A stretch of DNA of 64,000 bases from Haliclona indistincta (Eukaryota > Porifera > Demospongiae > Haplosclerida > Chalinidae). This document shows, piece after piece, positions 45,993 to 58,407 of the stretch (its first letter is position 1; each line of letters starts with the position of its first letter). The notes beneath the pieces were generated by a model, which did no database searches, was not told the origin of the DNA, and saw nothing but the letters and a program-made list of their open reading frames with translations. The translations under genes and the position numbers were made by a program. The stretch spans positions 900,893-964,892 of the forward strand of contig OZ024783.1 in the NCBI GenBank assembly GCA_964017065.1. The letters run 5' to 3'.

Positions 45993-47889
45993 ATGTCTGT
46001 TCAGGGTAGACTGAAAGAGAAAATCCAATTCTGGAGGGATGTGTTGAAGGCTCCCAGCACAGTCTTGAATACAATTGAATCAGGTTATGTGCTTCCATTG
46101 AAGAGTGAGCCAACCCCTAACATACAATGTAATCAGCAATCTGCAATTGTTAATGCTGACTTTGTTCAGCAGAGTGTGTCAGAGCTTATGATGAACAGGT
46201 GTGTAAAACAAGTATTGGAAGTACCGTACATTTGTAGTCCATTGTCTGTGGTTGAAAGTAGCAGTGGGAAGAAGCGTTTAGTAATCAATCTTCGTCACCT
46301 GAATAGATTTTTGTGGAAGCAAAGATTTAAGTATGAAGATTTAAGAGTTGCAATGTTGTTGTTTGAAAAGGGTGATTTCCTGTTTTCGTTTGATTTAAAG
46401 TCCGGTTACCACCATGTTGATATCGCCACAATACACCAAAAGTACCTTGGTTTTTCGTGGCAGGGAGCTTACTATGTATTTACTGTCTTACCATTTGGTT
46501 TGTCCACTGCTTGTATACATGTTTACTAAACTCCTTCGTCCTCTAGTCAGTTACTGGCGAGGACAGGGTATTAGGATTGTGGTGTATCTTGATGATGGTC
46601 TAGGTGCCGCCGTAGGAGAAGCAAATGCAAGCAGAGCCAGCGGAATAGTTTGTGCTACATTAGAACAGGCTGGCTTTCAAGCAAATTTTAAAAAATCAGT
46701 CTGGCAGCCTACGCAGCGTCTGCAATGGTTGGGTTTTGTACTTGATTTAGCACAAGGTCAAGTAGAGGTTCCACAGGAAAAAATAGTTAAGCTATTAGAC
46801 ATGCTTCGACAAGCAGTACTAAAGCCCAGCCTGTCAGCCAGATTCCTTGCTAGTATTGTGGGTAGAATAATATCAATGGGCCTCGCTGTAGGTCCAGTGA
46901 GTCGTTTTATGACTCGTAGTTTATATGCAGTCCTCGAATCTAGACAAATGTGGTGTGGTATGCTCACACTATCGGAAGAGGCAAGAAGCGAGCTTGAATT
47001 CTGGTCAGCTAGCCTTGCTGACTACAAAGCTCAACCAATATGGCACTCTCCTTCAGCAGTAAGGGTAGTATATTCAGATGCCAGTGATACTGGCTATGGA
47101 GGGTATATAGTGGAGCATGGTCACTATGTAGCCTATGGTCAATGGAGCCTCGATGAAAGTCAACAGAGCTCTACATGGCGCGAGCTAACTGCGGTTTGGC
47201 GAGTGCTACAGTCACTCGAAAAGAAATTGGCTAATTTGTGCATTCGATGGTTTTCGGATAACCAGAATGTAGTTCGCATTTTGCAAGTTGGCAGTCGCCA
47301 ACCACATCTCCAAGCAATTGCCCTAAAGATTTTTGCTTTATCAATAAACTCTCACATTCACCTGCAACCCGAATGGGTTCCCAGAGAACTGAACGAACAA
47401 GCTGATTATCTCAGCCGAATTGTTGATTTAGATGATTGGATGTTGAATCCACAAGTTTTTGAACAGCTAGATGCATTGTGGGGTCCATATACTGTGGATA
47501 GATTCGCCAGCTGTGATAATACACAACTGCCTCGATTCAATAGTCGCTGTTGGAACCCTGGATCAGAAGCTGTAGATGCTTTTACGGTTAATTGGCAAGG
47601 TGAAAACAATTGGTGGTGTCCGCCAATTGTACTGATCCCTAGAGTCATTCGACATGCACAAATATGTGGCGCTCAGGGTACTTTAATTGTTCCTCACTGG
47701 TCATCTGCTCCATTCTGGCCCATCATTTGCCCATCTGGTGGTCAATTTGAGAAGTATGTTACATATGTAATGGAGTTACCCTTAATAGAAGGCTTGTTTG
47801 TTCCTGGGCGTTCAGGTGCTGTGTTATTTAACAATAAGGTGCCAAATACCAAAGTGTTAGCTTTGTGTTGTGATTTTTCAATGTGTTGA
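45993..47889 (+). pseudogene. Reverse transcriptase / RNase H (one frameshift)
   Basis: The frame from 45993 encodes the fingers and palm of the reverse transcriptase (KRLVINLRHLN, FSFDLKSGYHH, VLPFGLSTA). At about 46,515 the frame shifts by one base and continues to 47889 with VVYLDDG (the catalytic YxDD), the thumb, and an RNase H domain (VVYSDASDTGYGGY, then FSDNQNVV). Without the shift, these would form one polyprotein. Confidence 0.88.
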
Positions 47890-47948
47890 GTGTAATTGTT
47901 AGCAATATGTCACTCAGTGGAGCTGGACAGTTTGTTGCCCATTTGGGT

Positions 47949-48217
47949 TATGTACACTCATGTGCCCAGTTGGGCGACTGTACACTCATGTGCCCAGTTG
48001 GGTGATTGTACACTCATGTGCCCAGTTGGGCGATTGTACACACATGTGCCCAGTTGGGCGATTGTACACACATGTGCCCAGTTGGGCGATTGTACACACA
48101 TGTGCCCAGTTGGGCGATTGTACACTCATGTGCCCAGTTGGGCGATTGTACACACATGTGCCCAGTTGGGCGATTGTACACTCTTGTGCCCAGTTGGGCA
48201 ATGGTACACATGTGCTC
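47949..48217. repeat. 28-bp tandem array with a palindromic core
   Basis: About nine units of 28 bp, each with the near-palindrome GCCCAGTTGGGC and TGTACAC. It lies between the RNase H and recombinase frames. Because 28 is not a multiple of 3, it is open in several frames, so the open frames here do not indicate genes. Confidence 0.95.
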
Positions 48218-48381
48218 AGTATAATGCTCATGTCCAGTTGGATTATAGCTCTGACCCATTTGGGATACTGTCAAGAATTAAGATGGTGCATAAAGCTAGA
48301 GATAATAGGAGTGACCAAGCCTACAGCTGCTATGCTGGTGTTGTCTACATAGACTGTCTGCCGCTGGTCTAGAAAATTGTA

Positions 48382-49353
48382 ATGTTATCTCTGTTGTACA
48401 TTTTACAGATGTCCTGTCTAAGGGTGTGTGGCAGACTATTGAGAGTTTACAGGACCCAGACCTCAAACGGCTGGCGACTTAATTGTTTACCCCATACCTT
48501 ACTCCAAGGCAAGGCCAACAGCACAACAACAAAGTATGTGAGGGGATTTATGAAATGGAAAGCTTGGGCAGGGCCACGAATTGAGGTCAAAATTTTCCCA
48601 GTAGACGAGGTCCATTTTGCACTTTATCTGCAACATGTGGCTAATACCACTAACTCCAGAGCATCCGTTGAAGAGGCAGTTAATGCAATCAGCTGGGCCC
48701 ACCAGCTTGCTGGCCTTCCACCGATTAGCTCCTCAGCATTCGTTCGGGCAACTCTGGCTGGCTTACAACGCAAACTAGCTAAGCCAAAGGTCAAAAAAGA
48801 ACCTATTACTGCTAGTATGCTAACCACCTTGGTCGAAAGCCTTGGTACTTCCCCGACTCTATCTGATGTTCGTTTAGCAGCTGGTGCGTTGCTCTCATTT
48901 GCTGCATTCTTGCGATACAATGAGTTATCTGGTTTGCGTTGCTGTGATATACGGTTTACCGAGCAACACATGACGGTCCATATTACTTCCAGTAAGACAG
49001 ACCAATACCGGCAGGGTGACTCAGTGGTAGTAGCTAGGACCCGCACGATCACCTGTCCTGTGGCCATGATGGAGCGGTATATGCTCATGGCTGGAATCTC
49101 TACAGCGTCATCGGCAAGGTTGTTCCGTGCCATTGTCCGCACCAAAAAAGGGGAAAAGTTGCGCTGTTCTGGTACACTCAGCTACACCCGGATGAGGGAG
49201 GTGTTTCTAGCCAAGCTAAAGTCACTCGGTTTTGACGCCAATCAATTTGGGTTACATAGTCTTCGGGCAGGGGGAGCCACAGCAGTTGCCAACGCAGGCA
49301 TACCAGATAGGCTCTTTAAGAGACATGGTAGGTGGCACCTAGGTGTCATGTGA
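48382..49353 (+). pseudogene. Tyrosine recombinase lacking the catalytic Tyr region
   Basis: The 323-residue frame matches DIRS/Ngaro recombinases, with a SAM-like N-terminal helical domain and a catalytic domain. The first catalytic Arg is in FLRYNEL (48,914), HxxR is HSLRAGG (49,256), and the late His/Trp site is HGRW (49,324). The next residues (LGVM, then stop) do not match the family, and the tyrosine nucleophile expected about 10-15 residues later is missing. The element appears cut at about 49,333. A GT at 49,328 could be a splice donor, but I see no continuing exon. Confidence 0.85.
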
Positions 49354-50013
49354 CATAAGAAAATGTTTGTGGCGTGCACAGCAGGCCTTAACCAAATGTG
49401 TGGTGTTATGGTGCATGCAAGTGGGTGCATGTTCGGGAGTCGTGGTGCACTGCACCCGGTTCGGAAACCCTGCCCATCTATTTAGATAAAAAACGTTTCT
49501 AGTTTTGCCGTCTCGTGAGAGGGCTAGGGTTTCAATAGTTCAACGATAATAAAACCTTAGAGGGGAGGATCTAATGCAAACGAGCCTACGCCTACTTTAT
49601 AGTAAAGATGGCTGCTGTTTACATTAACCTAAATCCACTGAAGAGGAGTCATTTCAGGCTGCTGTCTGGCATTCTATTCTACTACGAGCCAAGTGGACAA
49701 GCCTTTTAAACTTCTTTGTGACAATGAAAAGGCGTTGCAACGAGAAGAAATCTCAGCTAGAACCGGCTGAATGTCATAGCTTGTTTGTGAATTCAAGGTC
49801 CTGAACACCTACATGATCAGTAGAACTGGTGAGTCTACCAATAGGTAGAAATGGTCAGATTGTATTATAGGAGCATCACTGTTGTTGGTTTTCCTGTAAA
49901 TAGACCGCCCCTAGCTGCTAGCTATATAGCTCTCTGTAGCTAGTACGCATTCAGCTGCTTTATTTCACAGATAATTTGTTTCATGCTTGTCTTGTTAACG
50001 TATCTGAGGCTAA

Positions 50014-50426
50014 CAGTAGTCAGGCGTGGCATGACTATTCGCGTTCACGGAATAGTCAAAGGACATCAGAATACTGTACGGTACCTGTACCTCTGCAACT
50101 ATATTTGTAGAACCAATTAGATTGCAGAGCGGTTACGAAGAATGTAGTGATGATTATAATGTAGTAGCTATGGCATCTGGCGATTTATGGTGAGTCTCTC
50201 GAGTGGCTGAGCTTCTCTTTGTCAGTACTCTACAGCCAAGGCAGACCACTTCCTTTGCTTCTGATTAGGAACATACAGGCGCAGCCAGCGCCATCGCGTA
50301 ACACGTGGGTTAGTCACGCCCACGAAAAGTACATCTGCGTTGGCGTAGTCAAATTCCTAAGGTACAGTTTTCTAATGTCCCCTGACTATTCTGTGAACGT
50401 GAACAGTCAGGCCATGCCTGACTAGG
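50014..50426. mobile_element. Small TIR element (about 412 bp)
   Basis: About 48-bp inverted ends starting TAGTCAGGC(G/A)TGGC, with a conserved inner ACTATTC(G/T) block. No coding capacity, so it is MITE-like. Confidence 0.7.
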
Positions 50427-51497
50427 CTAGCTGCATGAACAGCACACTTGTAATCACAAACTGAAAAGAACGTTGTCTTGTACAAAAAGTACCGAGCACT
50501 TTACCTAGTACCAATGAGCACACACGTCTAGCCTCTGTTGCACAATAGTTAAAATTAGGCTATTGATACATGAAATTAAAAATTATTGTGGAGGATGAAT
50601 GCAGCGAAATGGGTAGAAAATAATTTGCGCAAAAATTAATGTGTCTTCCTCTTAACGACACACGTAGCTCACGGGATTCTGAAGAACCGCCCAGTCTCCT
50701 GAAAGGTCCACTTTTCTTAACAAGAGGTCCACTTCCTTAGCCAAAATTGAGGCAGCTTGTTTTCAGTGAAAATAGCACATCTATAGGTAGTCCTACGCGA
50801 CTGTTCATGAGAATTAGCACAAAAAAATCAATTCACACGGCCATCCCATGATTTTTAGTAAGACAAACTTTTTGCGGCACAAGAAAAAGAGGCCTTTCCG
50901 TAAATTCCTGGCTATGGCCTTGTATAATGAGGGTTTTGTATAATCTGCTAATGATAATGATAGGCATAAAAATAGGCTTATTATTGACTGTTGTCTGGTG
51001 TGTAGCCCTAGATTTAAGGTTATCGAAATTAATTATTTCTCTCTCTCTCAGACTATTAATTTTGTGAAATCAGACAGGGTTATTACTAAACTCCTATTTT
51101 GTTCTAGGAGAATGAACATCAGGTTTGTCATAATGAGTGACAACGTGCTGCTTGATTTGATGGTGTTATGTCCACAGGTGCAACTGAAAAAGTGATGGTC
51201 TAGCAAGTCGTAACAAAACAGATTATAGCTAAGTAGTTACTAGTCCAAGTCATTCAATATGTATGAACTCTTGGTATTTCGTATCACAATGATTATTTTT
51301 ATTGTAACAATGAACACACTAGAAGTTCGTAACACACATGGTCTAATTGTAGTACAATGGTTTGTTACAATGAATCGTACCATCCACTAAAATAGTCCTG
51401 AGACAAACAGTTGCAAAATTCTTCCAGTGACCTAGATGAAGTGTAGCTTGACTGTAGGAGTAGTTTAATAGTGCTTTTAAGAGAAAATGCCGTCTCA

Positions 51498-51722
51498 TAG
51501 TGATCTTGAGACTAAGTTGCATACTAATCTGGTGGACTTGATGGGTAAGAATACTGTGAAAGCAATGAAATGAAGAAAATGACAATTCATAGTGTTCTTG
51601 AGACTAAAGTGCAGTAAGTTGCATACTAATCTGATGGACTTGATGGGTAAGAATACAGTGAAAGTACAAAAATGAAGAAAATGACAATTCATAGTGTTCT
51701 TGAGACTAAAGTGAGACTAAAG
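51498..51722. repeat. Tandem repeat of about 105 bp (2+ units)
   Basis: The block from CTTGAGACTAAG through GGTAAGAATAC to AATGAAG occurs twice, with a partial third unit at the right end. Confidence 0.88.
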
Positions 51723-53065
51723 TGTCACCTGGTTCGGTTTTGTACCGCGCGCTGAAAGTTAAGCCATGAAACTAGCAATGCAAGTAGAACACGGTAATAT
51801 CTCGCTTTCGATCATGTGAAATCTTTATACGAAGCTTAGTTCGTGAGTTATGGCGCAATTTGCTCACTCGCGATTGATCATGGCTGTGAGCTGGCGATCT
51901 GGAGTTCTACAAAGGCAAAGCAATCCACAGTTGACTGCCTAGAAGTAGAATTTCACTACAGGATATCAGCGCAGGTCCCGAGAAATTGTGTAAGCAAGCT
52001 ATGGAAGCTATCTCGCGCTCGTGTTCAGTATGCATGGGCTGTACTGAACATTGTAGACACGCCCAGTTGAATTATGATCACTGAGCACTGATTGGCTTCT
52101 GATTGCATAACTAAAGCACTGCATTGTGACTGCTGTACAGAAATCCTGTATACATGCATCTGCAGTTGCTGTGTTTGTGGAATTGCTGTACAGGAATTGA
52201 GCTGTTGCTTAATTGTATAGTTTATTGTCGGTTGTCCCTCTGTGTGCTCCACCGAGGCATCAGCACCTTTGGTGCCTAGTTTTTCTGGTAATGCCGCTGA
52301 ATAGAGCCGATCGAAAACTTTGACGCAGAAAAAGTCCACCAGTACCGAGTCTGTCGAGCTTGTGCTTGTGTAAAGGCTCGAAATGGATCAATTGGAAAGA
52401 ACGGCACCTCGTTAATTACCCGTGCGCAGTATGCGCTAGGGTTATGCGTTTGTGTCCGTCTATATGTGTGTGTGTGTGTGTTTGTGTGTGGACAAAAAAC
52501 ACGCTTGTTTACGTCTCACCGCTCGAAATTCGCCACACAAGTGCACTTTGCAGCTTCTTCACTGAATCTATAGTCCTATGAAGACGTTTTCTGTGCTGGC
52601 AAGCCTTGCTCGAGCGGCTAATCCATGGCTTTCTAAAGCTACGTGTCCTTGTAAGAGCATTTTACGGTATTGTGGGTGTGTCACCCTACCTCCTATCCAT
52701 ATCGATGTCCTCACTCAGTCTCACATGTATACCGTACGCCAGAGTCACTTCTTGCCAATCACCTGTTAGTGCAAGTATGGTAGCTATGCTATCATCAATA
52801 TTTACTGTCTGGAACTGTCTATGGACTAGCTGTAACGCAGCCAGTGTTGCACACGGTAATGCTGGAGTAGTCGTGTTCAGCTCTTATAGCTCAGAACACG
52901 GTTAGTGCATTATGGTAGCTTTGCAATCATCAATATTTATCTGGAGCTGTCTATGGACTAGCTGTAACGTGAGTGTTGTAGTAATGCTGGAATAGTCGAG
53001 TTTAGTTCTTAGCTCAGCGCACGGGTATGTGTTCATTAGAACTCTAGTTATGTGCGCAATTGACG

Positions 53066-53217
53066 CTTAGCAAGGGCCGAAGGCCCGGGTTAGGACGACC
53101 TTCCCGACGATCCTTAGGCTTACCAAGGGCCGAAGGCCCGGGTTAGGACACCCTCCCGACTTTGCACAGTTAGCGGCGAAGGTTTTAGGGTCTTGGGTTT
53201 GGGTTTAGGGTTTAGTA
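53066..53217. repeat. Duplicated GC block and telomere-like motif
   Basis: CAAGGGCCGAAGGCCCGGGT occurs twice about 52 bp apart. At 53,183-53,217 follow a few degenerate GGGTTTA units resembling short interstitial telomere-type sequence. Confidence 0.7.
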
Positions 53218-53257
53218 GTTCTTTGCGAAACCACGCCTACTCGATTGCGTACATAAT

Positions 53258-54871
53258 AGGCCTTTTCCAAAAATACGTCATACTAAATTAATTGTCATAG
53301 CAACGTTGTGCCGCCATTTTGATTGGGGCCACGTGTGATGCTAAGCGTTGGTGAATACAGAAACTAAAGCATTCCTGGCGCTTCCCTCGGCAATCGCGAG
53401 CCAAGATCGTGGAGCTGCGATGTTGGTTGCAGTGTAGAGGCGCACGCGGGCTGTCAAAGTTAAAGACTGAGGCAGACTACAGTGAGACGAGTTGTTATGC
53501 CAGGGAAAGCGTTGGTTACGGCCACGGAACGTCTTTTGCAGGGTCAAAGCTTGCATTTCCAACGGCTGAGATATAACCATCGTTGATCCTGACCCGCATA
53601 AGAAGTACACTGCTTAGAAAGGCTGTCTCAGTAGTCAGTACAGGCATCAGTAGCTCAGTGTGATCAGTAAGGATATATAGTAACAGAAGCAGCAGTGACA
53701 ACACATTCCGCTAATAGTGGACATGATGCAGATGGCTGGCCCAAAAGCAAAAGGTCCTTATACACAACAAATCGAGGGAGTATTACCAGCTATTCTCACT
53801 GATGACATTATAACTAATAATTATTAAAATGTACCATTATACGCATCGTTCTGTCCCGGAGGCTGCAGCTCAAAACAACTCTTTGCCAGTGTTGTTGATG
53901 GTACAGTTGTGTTGAAATGGGCACGTCGATAAAGTACTGTACTACTATCAAGTGCAGGGTACGGCTTTAACAGGTGTTTCTTAGTGTGACTTTATGATAT
54001 AATTATACATTCAAGAACTTCACGATTGAATGGATTCGATTTGATGCGGAGTTCTGGGAGAGCATGCAGACTCAGTACATTCTCCCAGCAGCACTGAGCC
54101 TCATCTGACTGTGCAAATGTGCACTGATATAATCATTGGACTTCTGTTCAAATTAACTTAGTTTCCTCCAAAATTAATAACAACAAATGCGTACAGTAAA
54201 ATTAAACTATTAAGTTTATGCTATAATGTTAGCATGATGTAATGACACAAAAGTAACGGACAACACAATGTGATACAGAATGTTAGCAAGAAATAAGAGG
54301 AGATTGAACATTAATTTTGTAAGAAGAGCACATACTGTCCATATTTGATTAGCAGAACCAGCAAGTGTTGCAGGGATAATACATCTACCACTGAGAATAT
54401 CAAATTCTTTTACACGACGTATTGCACGTTCTGGTCTATGTGTATTCGAAGGGAAGCTAATGATTTGCAACTTGATCTGCATCCATCTGTGAACGATGAC
54501 CAAGTTTAGGTCAAGTCAGTGTTCAAGCTTACACCAAGTGGGGCCAATAGCTACCCCAGACATTGTAGAAATCGGTCTCTTTAAAGTGCAGCGAACATAT
54601 TTTCGTCCACTTGCCTGGCTTACTTGCCGACGTCCCTTGTTCTGATGGCACGGATCCACAGCATGCTTCCTTTTGGAGCGATTGCTCTCTGGCCGGAAGT
54701 TGTGGTAAGTCCCCTTAGCTTGCCTGCCAGCAATGGTCACCGTTCGATAGCCCTTCTTCCAGCACAGCGGAACACAGCAATTGTGTAGCATTGATACGCG
54801 TTGATAGTAGCCCCAATCAAAATGGCGGCCAAGGGAATTCCCCGTTGTGGGCGTGGTTTTGGAAAAGGCCT
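53258..54871. mobile_element. Deleted ISL2EU-like transposon (1.6 kb)
   Basis: Terminal inverted repeats AGGCCTTTTCCAAAA at both ends, each with a subterminal GCCGCCATTTTGATTGGGG, and a 2-bp AT flanking duplication (53,256-53,257 and 54,872-54,873). Inside, the minus strand keeps a THAP-like start and the end of a DDE transposase with the middle deleted. Confidence 0.75.
54216..54791 (-). pseudogene. THAP / DDE_Tnp_4 transposase remnant
   Basis: The frame from 54,791 begins MLHNCCVPLCWKKGY, a THAP-type cysteine arrangement, and keeps part of that finger. The frame from 54,503 encodes RPERAIRRVKEF and IPATLAGSANQIWTVCALL, the last helix block of DDE_Tnp_4 transposases with its HxER-like Glu. 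The central catalytic part is missing, so this is an internal-deletion derivative mobilised, if at all, by an intact relative. Confidence 0.65.
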
Positions 54872-55466
54872 ATTAACGAGGTGCCGTTCTTTCCAATTGA
54901 TCCCTGGAAATAGCTGTTCCAATTGTCTCCCAGGAAAAAACGGTCATTGCGTCAACAGCTCCGCTTTCGGCGCCATTAACACAGCTGCAAGTTCTAGTAA
55001 CTGTACAGTCAATGCTACTCTGATTAACTCTGTTGTCGTCCAAGCTACCCCAACTTCTCACACTTGCCCCGACTCCTCTCCCTCTAATACTACCAGTTCG
55101 CCCGGCGTTGCTCCGTTCTCATCCAGCACACCTGTACTTGATCAGCGACAACCACTATAGCGTTAGCTCCACCCGCGATTCTCCACAACCAACTCCCGTA
55201 CTCTATGACTCCACCTCTGGTACTTCTCCCTTGACTAGTTGTTCCACTCTACCCTGTGACGCTTCTAGTCCTCCTATAGCTGCTGTCTCCAGTGTTGCAC
55301 CTGCCGACTCCTCATCACGCTCAACTAGTGTCACTACGCATCCTAATTCCTCTCAGTCTCTCTCCTGGCCTCTCCATGATCAACAGCCTCGTAATTTTCA
55401 TTGGGGTTCTCTTTCTGGTGACCAATGTCTTGATCAAATAAATGCCATCCATGAAGAAGTGATCCA

Positions 55467-57479
55467 TTGGAAGCCAAACCTCTTTCTTGTACCTTTGGTA
55501 CTGCAGGCACTGCTTTTGTCAATGAAATTGCTCGCCTTTTTCAAGCATTTGCAGATGGATCCAGTCTAGAATGTGTCAGCATGAAGGCCATCACTTTGTT
55601 ACAGACACTCCTACTACAAAAACCCAGTAAAAAGAGCAAGACAAAAGATCACATCGCCCTTCTCAAACGAAGACTAGATCTTTGGAAAGATGGTGACTTT
55701 CAGCAACTCGCTGATGAGAGTCGCACTATACAAAAGAGACTGTTGTCAAGAACGGCTCCCAGTCAAAGTAGTGTTGATGGTTACATCTTTAACTCTCTGA
55801 TGTCACAAGGCAAGGTACAGAGTGCCTTAAGATACCTTTCCCGAGATCAAAACAACGGTGTGTTTGGTCTTGATGATATAATTCCAGAATCCAATGGTTT
55901 GACTACACGTGACGTCCTCAGACAAAAACATCCTAATGGCACACCTGCCTCACCTGAGTCTTTACTAGATGGAATACCAGAGCCAGTAAACCCAATTACT
56001 TACTTTAGCTTAGACTCAGCTTGCATACTAAGTGCTGCCCTGCATACCCACGGTGCTGCAGGTCTTTCAGGTCTTGATGCCTATGCTTGGAGGAGACTGT
56101 GCTCATCTTTTAGAACAGCGTCAGAATACCTCTGCTCCGCACTTGCTGCAACAGGACGACGTCTCTGCTCTTCTCACATTCACCCTGAAAATCTCAGTGC
56201 CTTTACTGCATGCCGCCTTATTCCACTAAATAAATGTCCTGGTGTGAGACCAATCGGTATTGGAGAGGTCCCAAGACGCATAATTGCCAAGGCAGTTCTT
56301 AGTATCCTAAGCAATGAAATTCAGGATGCCGCAGGTCCACTTCAAGTTTGTGCTGGACAGGAAGGTGGATGTGAGGCAGCAGTCCATGTAATGCGCCAAT
56401 TTTTCTCTGAAAAAGATGTTGAGGGTGTGCTTTTGGTTGATGCAACAAATGCTTTTAATTCTATCAACAGAAATGCCTCTCTACACAATATTCAACTGAT
56501 CTGTCCATCTTTTTCACAGATCCTAGTTAACACATACCAGGCACCAATCCGATGCATCATCAGTGGCGAAGGTGAAATAACTTCATCCGAGGGGACAACC
56601 CAAGGCGACCCATTGGCAATGGCTATGTACGCTCTAGCCGTCAATCCCTTGATTAACAAACTACAATCTGATACCCCTGAAACAAAGCAAGTTTGGTATG
56701 CTGACGATGCAACTGGTGCTGGCAACATTCAAAACTTAAGATCTTTCTGGGATAGCCTCCTTCAGCATGGTGTTACTTATGGGTATCACCCAAATGCTAT
56801 GAAGACACACCTTGTTGTTAAGCCAGAGCATGAAGCTAAGGCCCGAGAAGTATTTGCTGAAACCGGAGTTAACATCACCTCTGATGGCAAAAGACACCTC
56901 GGTGCTGCAATCGGCTCAAAAACATTCACTGCCAAATATGTGTCTGACAAAGTCAAATCCTGGTGTCAACAAATCGACCATCTTGCCCATGTTGCCCAGA
57001 GTCAGCCTCAATCTGCCTATGCTGCATATATACATGGCCTCTCTAACCAGTGGACTTACCTTATCCGAACAATTCCAAACATCGATGACCTGCTTCAACC
57101 CCTTGAAAATGCGATACAAAGCACCCTGATTCCCGCAATCACCGGCAGACCACCTTGCTCGCAACAAGAGAGAGAACTACTAGCCCTCCCTATTAGGTTT
57201 GGTGGTTTGGGCCTCACCAATCCTGTTTCTCAAGCAGCTGTATCTTATGATGCGTCAGTAAAATTGACAGCCCCTCTTGTTCAAGCTATATCTCAAGTTC
57301 AAACCTTTGACAAGAGCCTTGTAAAACAAATAAAGTCCTCCATCCATCAATCAAATCGCAATCATCAAAAATTGCTTGCCGATACTGTGTATTGCGATCT
57401 TCCTCCTATACAATGCAACGTCTTGTCGATCTGGCAAAACAAAAAGGCTCTTCCTCCTGGCTATCTGTTCTTCCTCTAA
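55467..57479 (+). pseudogene. RLE-type non-LTR reverse transcriptase
   Basis: The 670-residue frame encodes a reverse transcriptase with GVRPIGIGEVPRRI, VLLVDATNAFNSINR, EGTTQGDPLAMAMYALA and the catalytic VWYADDA (56,695-56,715), plus a thumb region to about residue 640. At about 57,410 the correct frame moves by one base (AKQKGSSSWLSVLPL), and this frame ends with unrelated residues. The upstream part of the protein, from 55,033, is in a different frame, indicating another shift near 55,480. Confidence 0.88.
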
Positions 57480-58221
57480 AAGACCACGGCTTCTCACTCC
57501 ACAAAGGTGATTTTAGAGATGCCCTCTGTCTACGTTATGGCTGGAAACCACCTCACACTGCCCCTAAATGCAACTATGTGGCTGCACTTTTTCTGTAGAT
57601 CATGCAATGATTTGTCCAATGGGTGGCTTTCCAACAATTAGGCATAATGAGCTGAGAGATTTCACAGCTACTCTTTTGACAGAAGTCTGTCACAATGTTG
57701 CTAAAGAACCTCACCTCCAACCCCTCACTGGCGAACAGATGACCTTACGCTCCTCCATAACGACAGACGCCGCTCGTGTTGACATCCGCGCAAGTGGTTT
57801 CTGGACGGCTGCTCAAGATGCTTATTTCGATGTAAGGGTGTTTCACCCCAATGCTCCGAGCAACCACTCTGGATCCCTCTCTTCTTCCTACAAAAAGCAC
57901 GAAGATCTCAAAAAGCGTGCGTATGGCCAGAGAATTCGTGATGTTGAACATGGTACATTCACACCTCTCGTCTTCTCAACCACCGGTGGAATGGGCCGAG
58001 AAGCGTCAACTTTCTATAAGAGACTGGCAGACATGCTTGCAGCAAAGAGAAGCCATCCATATTCCACCACAATGGCATGGCTTAGATGCAAACTGTCTTT
58101 TGCTGCTGTCCGCTCAGCAATTAGATGCATCAGAGGAAGCCGCTCCTCGCTTCATCGGCCAGTGACTGACTCTAACATCACCCTGGCATCCTCTGAGAGC
58201 CGCCTTCCTCTTAACTTCTAA
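57395..58221 (+). pseudogene. C-terminal zinc finger and restriction-like endonuclease of the same element
   Basis: A short frame (57,395-57,598) and a second frame (from 57,568) continue the protein. The second has FSVDHAMICPMGGFPTIRHNE, the CCHC-type finger of this group, then RVDIRASG...DAYFDVRVFHP, which carries the acidic residues of the PD-(D/E)XK-like nuclease, and a C-terminal helical block. A 2-base insertion near 57,575 explains the shift between the two frames. This domain would nick the target DNA. Confidence 0.78.
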
Positions 58222-58407
58222 CTATAATAGTATAGCAACAATACTTATTATTATTATCATTATATCTAACATTAATTTTATTAATAATAGTTTAGTGTTA
58301 GTCTAATTTTTTTTAGTTATTGTACTACTGTGTGCATTTATAAATAAAGCCTTGTTTATAGCAAAAAAAAGTACATACATGCGAGGCCGCCCACAGAGGC
58401 CACATGA

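Larger units (their letters stand above)
44870..49353 (+). mobile_element. Tyrosine-recombinase retrotransposon (DIRS/Ngaro type)
   Basis: In order: a TATATAA box (44,877), a gag-like frame with zinc knuckle, reverse transcriptase with RNase H, a 28-bp palindromic tandem array, and a tyrosine recombinase. This order defines DIRS/Ngaro-type elements, which integrate by recombinase rather than a DDE integrase. The copy is inactive: gag and reverse transcriptase each have a frameshift, and the recombinase stops before its catalytic tyrosine. The two ends share a weak TGGTGCATGC...GTGGGTG similarity (about 44,857 and 49,409) that could be remnants of split repeats. Confidence 0.85.
49354..53257. 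other. Gene-poor stretch with small repeats
   Basis: No protein-coding gene is recognised. It contains a foldback element (50,014-50,426), a tandem repeat (51,498-51,722), a GT-rich tract at 52,465-52,490, and duplicated GC-rich blocks (53,066-53,160). Short open frames here look random. Confidence 0.5.
54874..58370 (+). mobile_element. Non-LTR retrotransposon with restriction-like endonuclease
   Basis: From the left: a Cys-containing and Ser/Thr/Pro-rich N-terminal region in two frames (to about 55,570), a reverse transcriptase, a zinc-finger plus restriction-like endonuclease at the C-terminus, an AATAAA at 58,343, and an A8 tail at 58,363. The layout is that of the R2-type (RLE) superclade. 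At least three frameshifts make it inactive. It ends directly beside a broken ANK gene exon. Confidence 0.82.

Noticed and set aside
47896..48372. Cys/His-rich open frames at the 28-bp array
   Set aside because: Open in many frames because of the repeat; no start or domain beyond the array.
53183..53217. Telomere sequence
   Set aside because: Only about three degenerate GGGTTTA-like units; too short to claim a telomere or fusion site.
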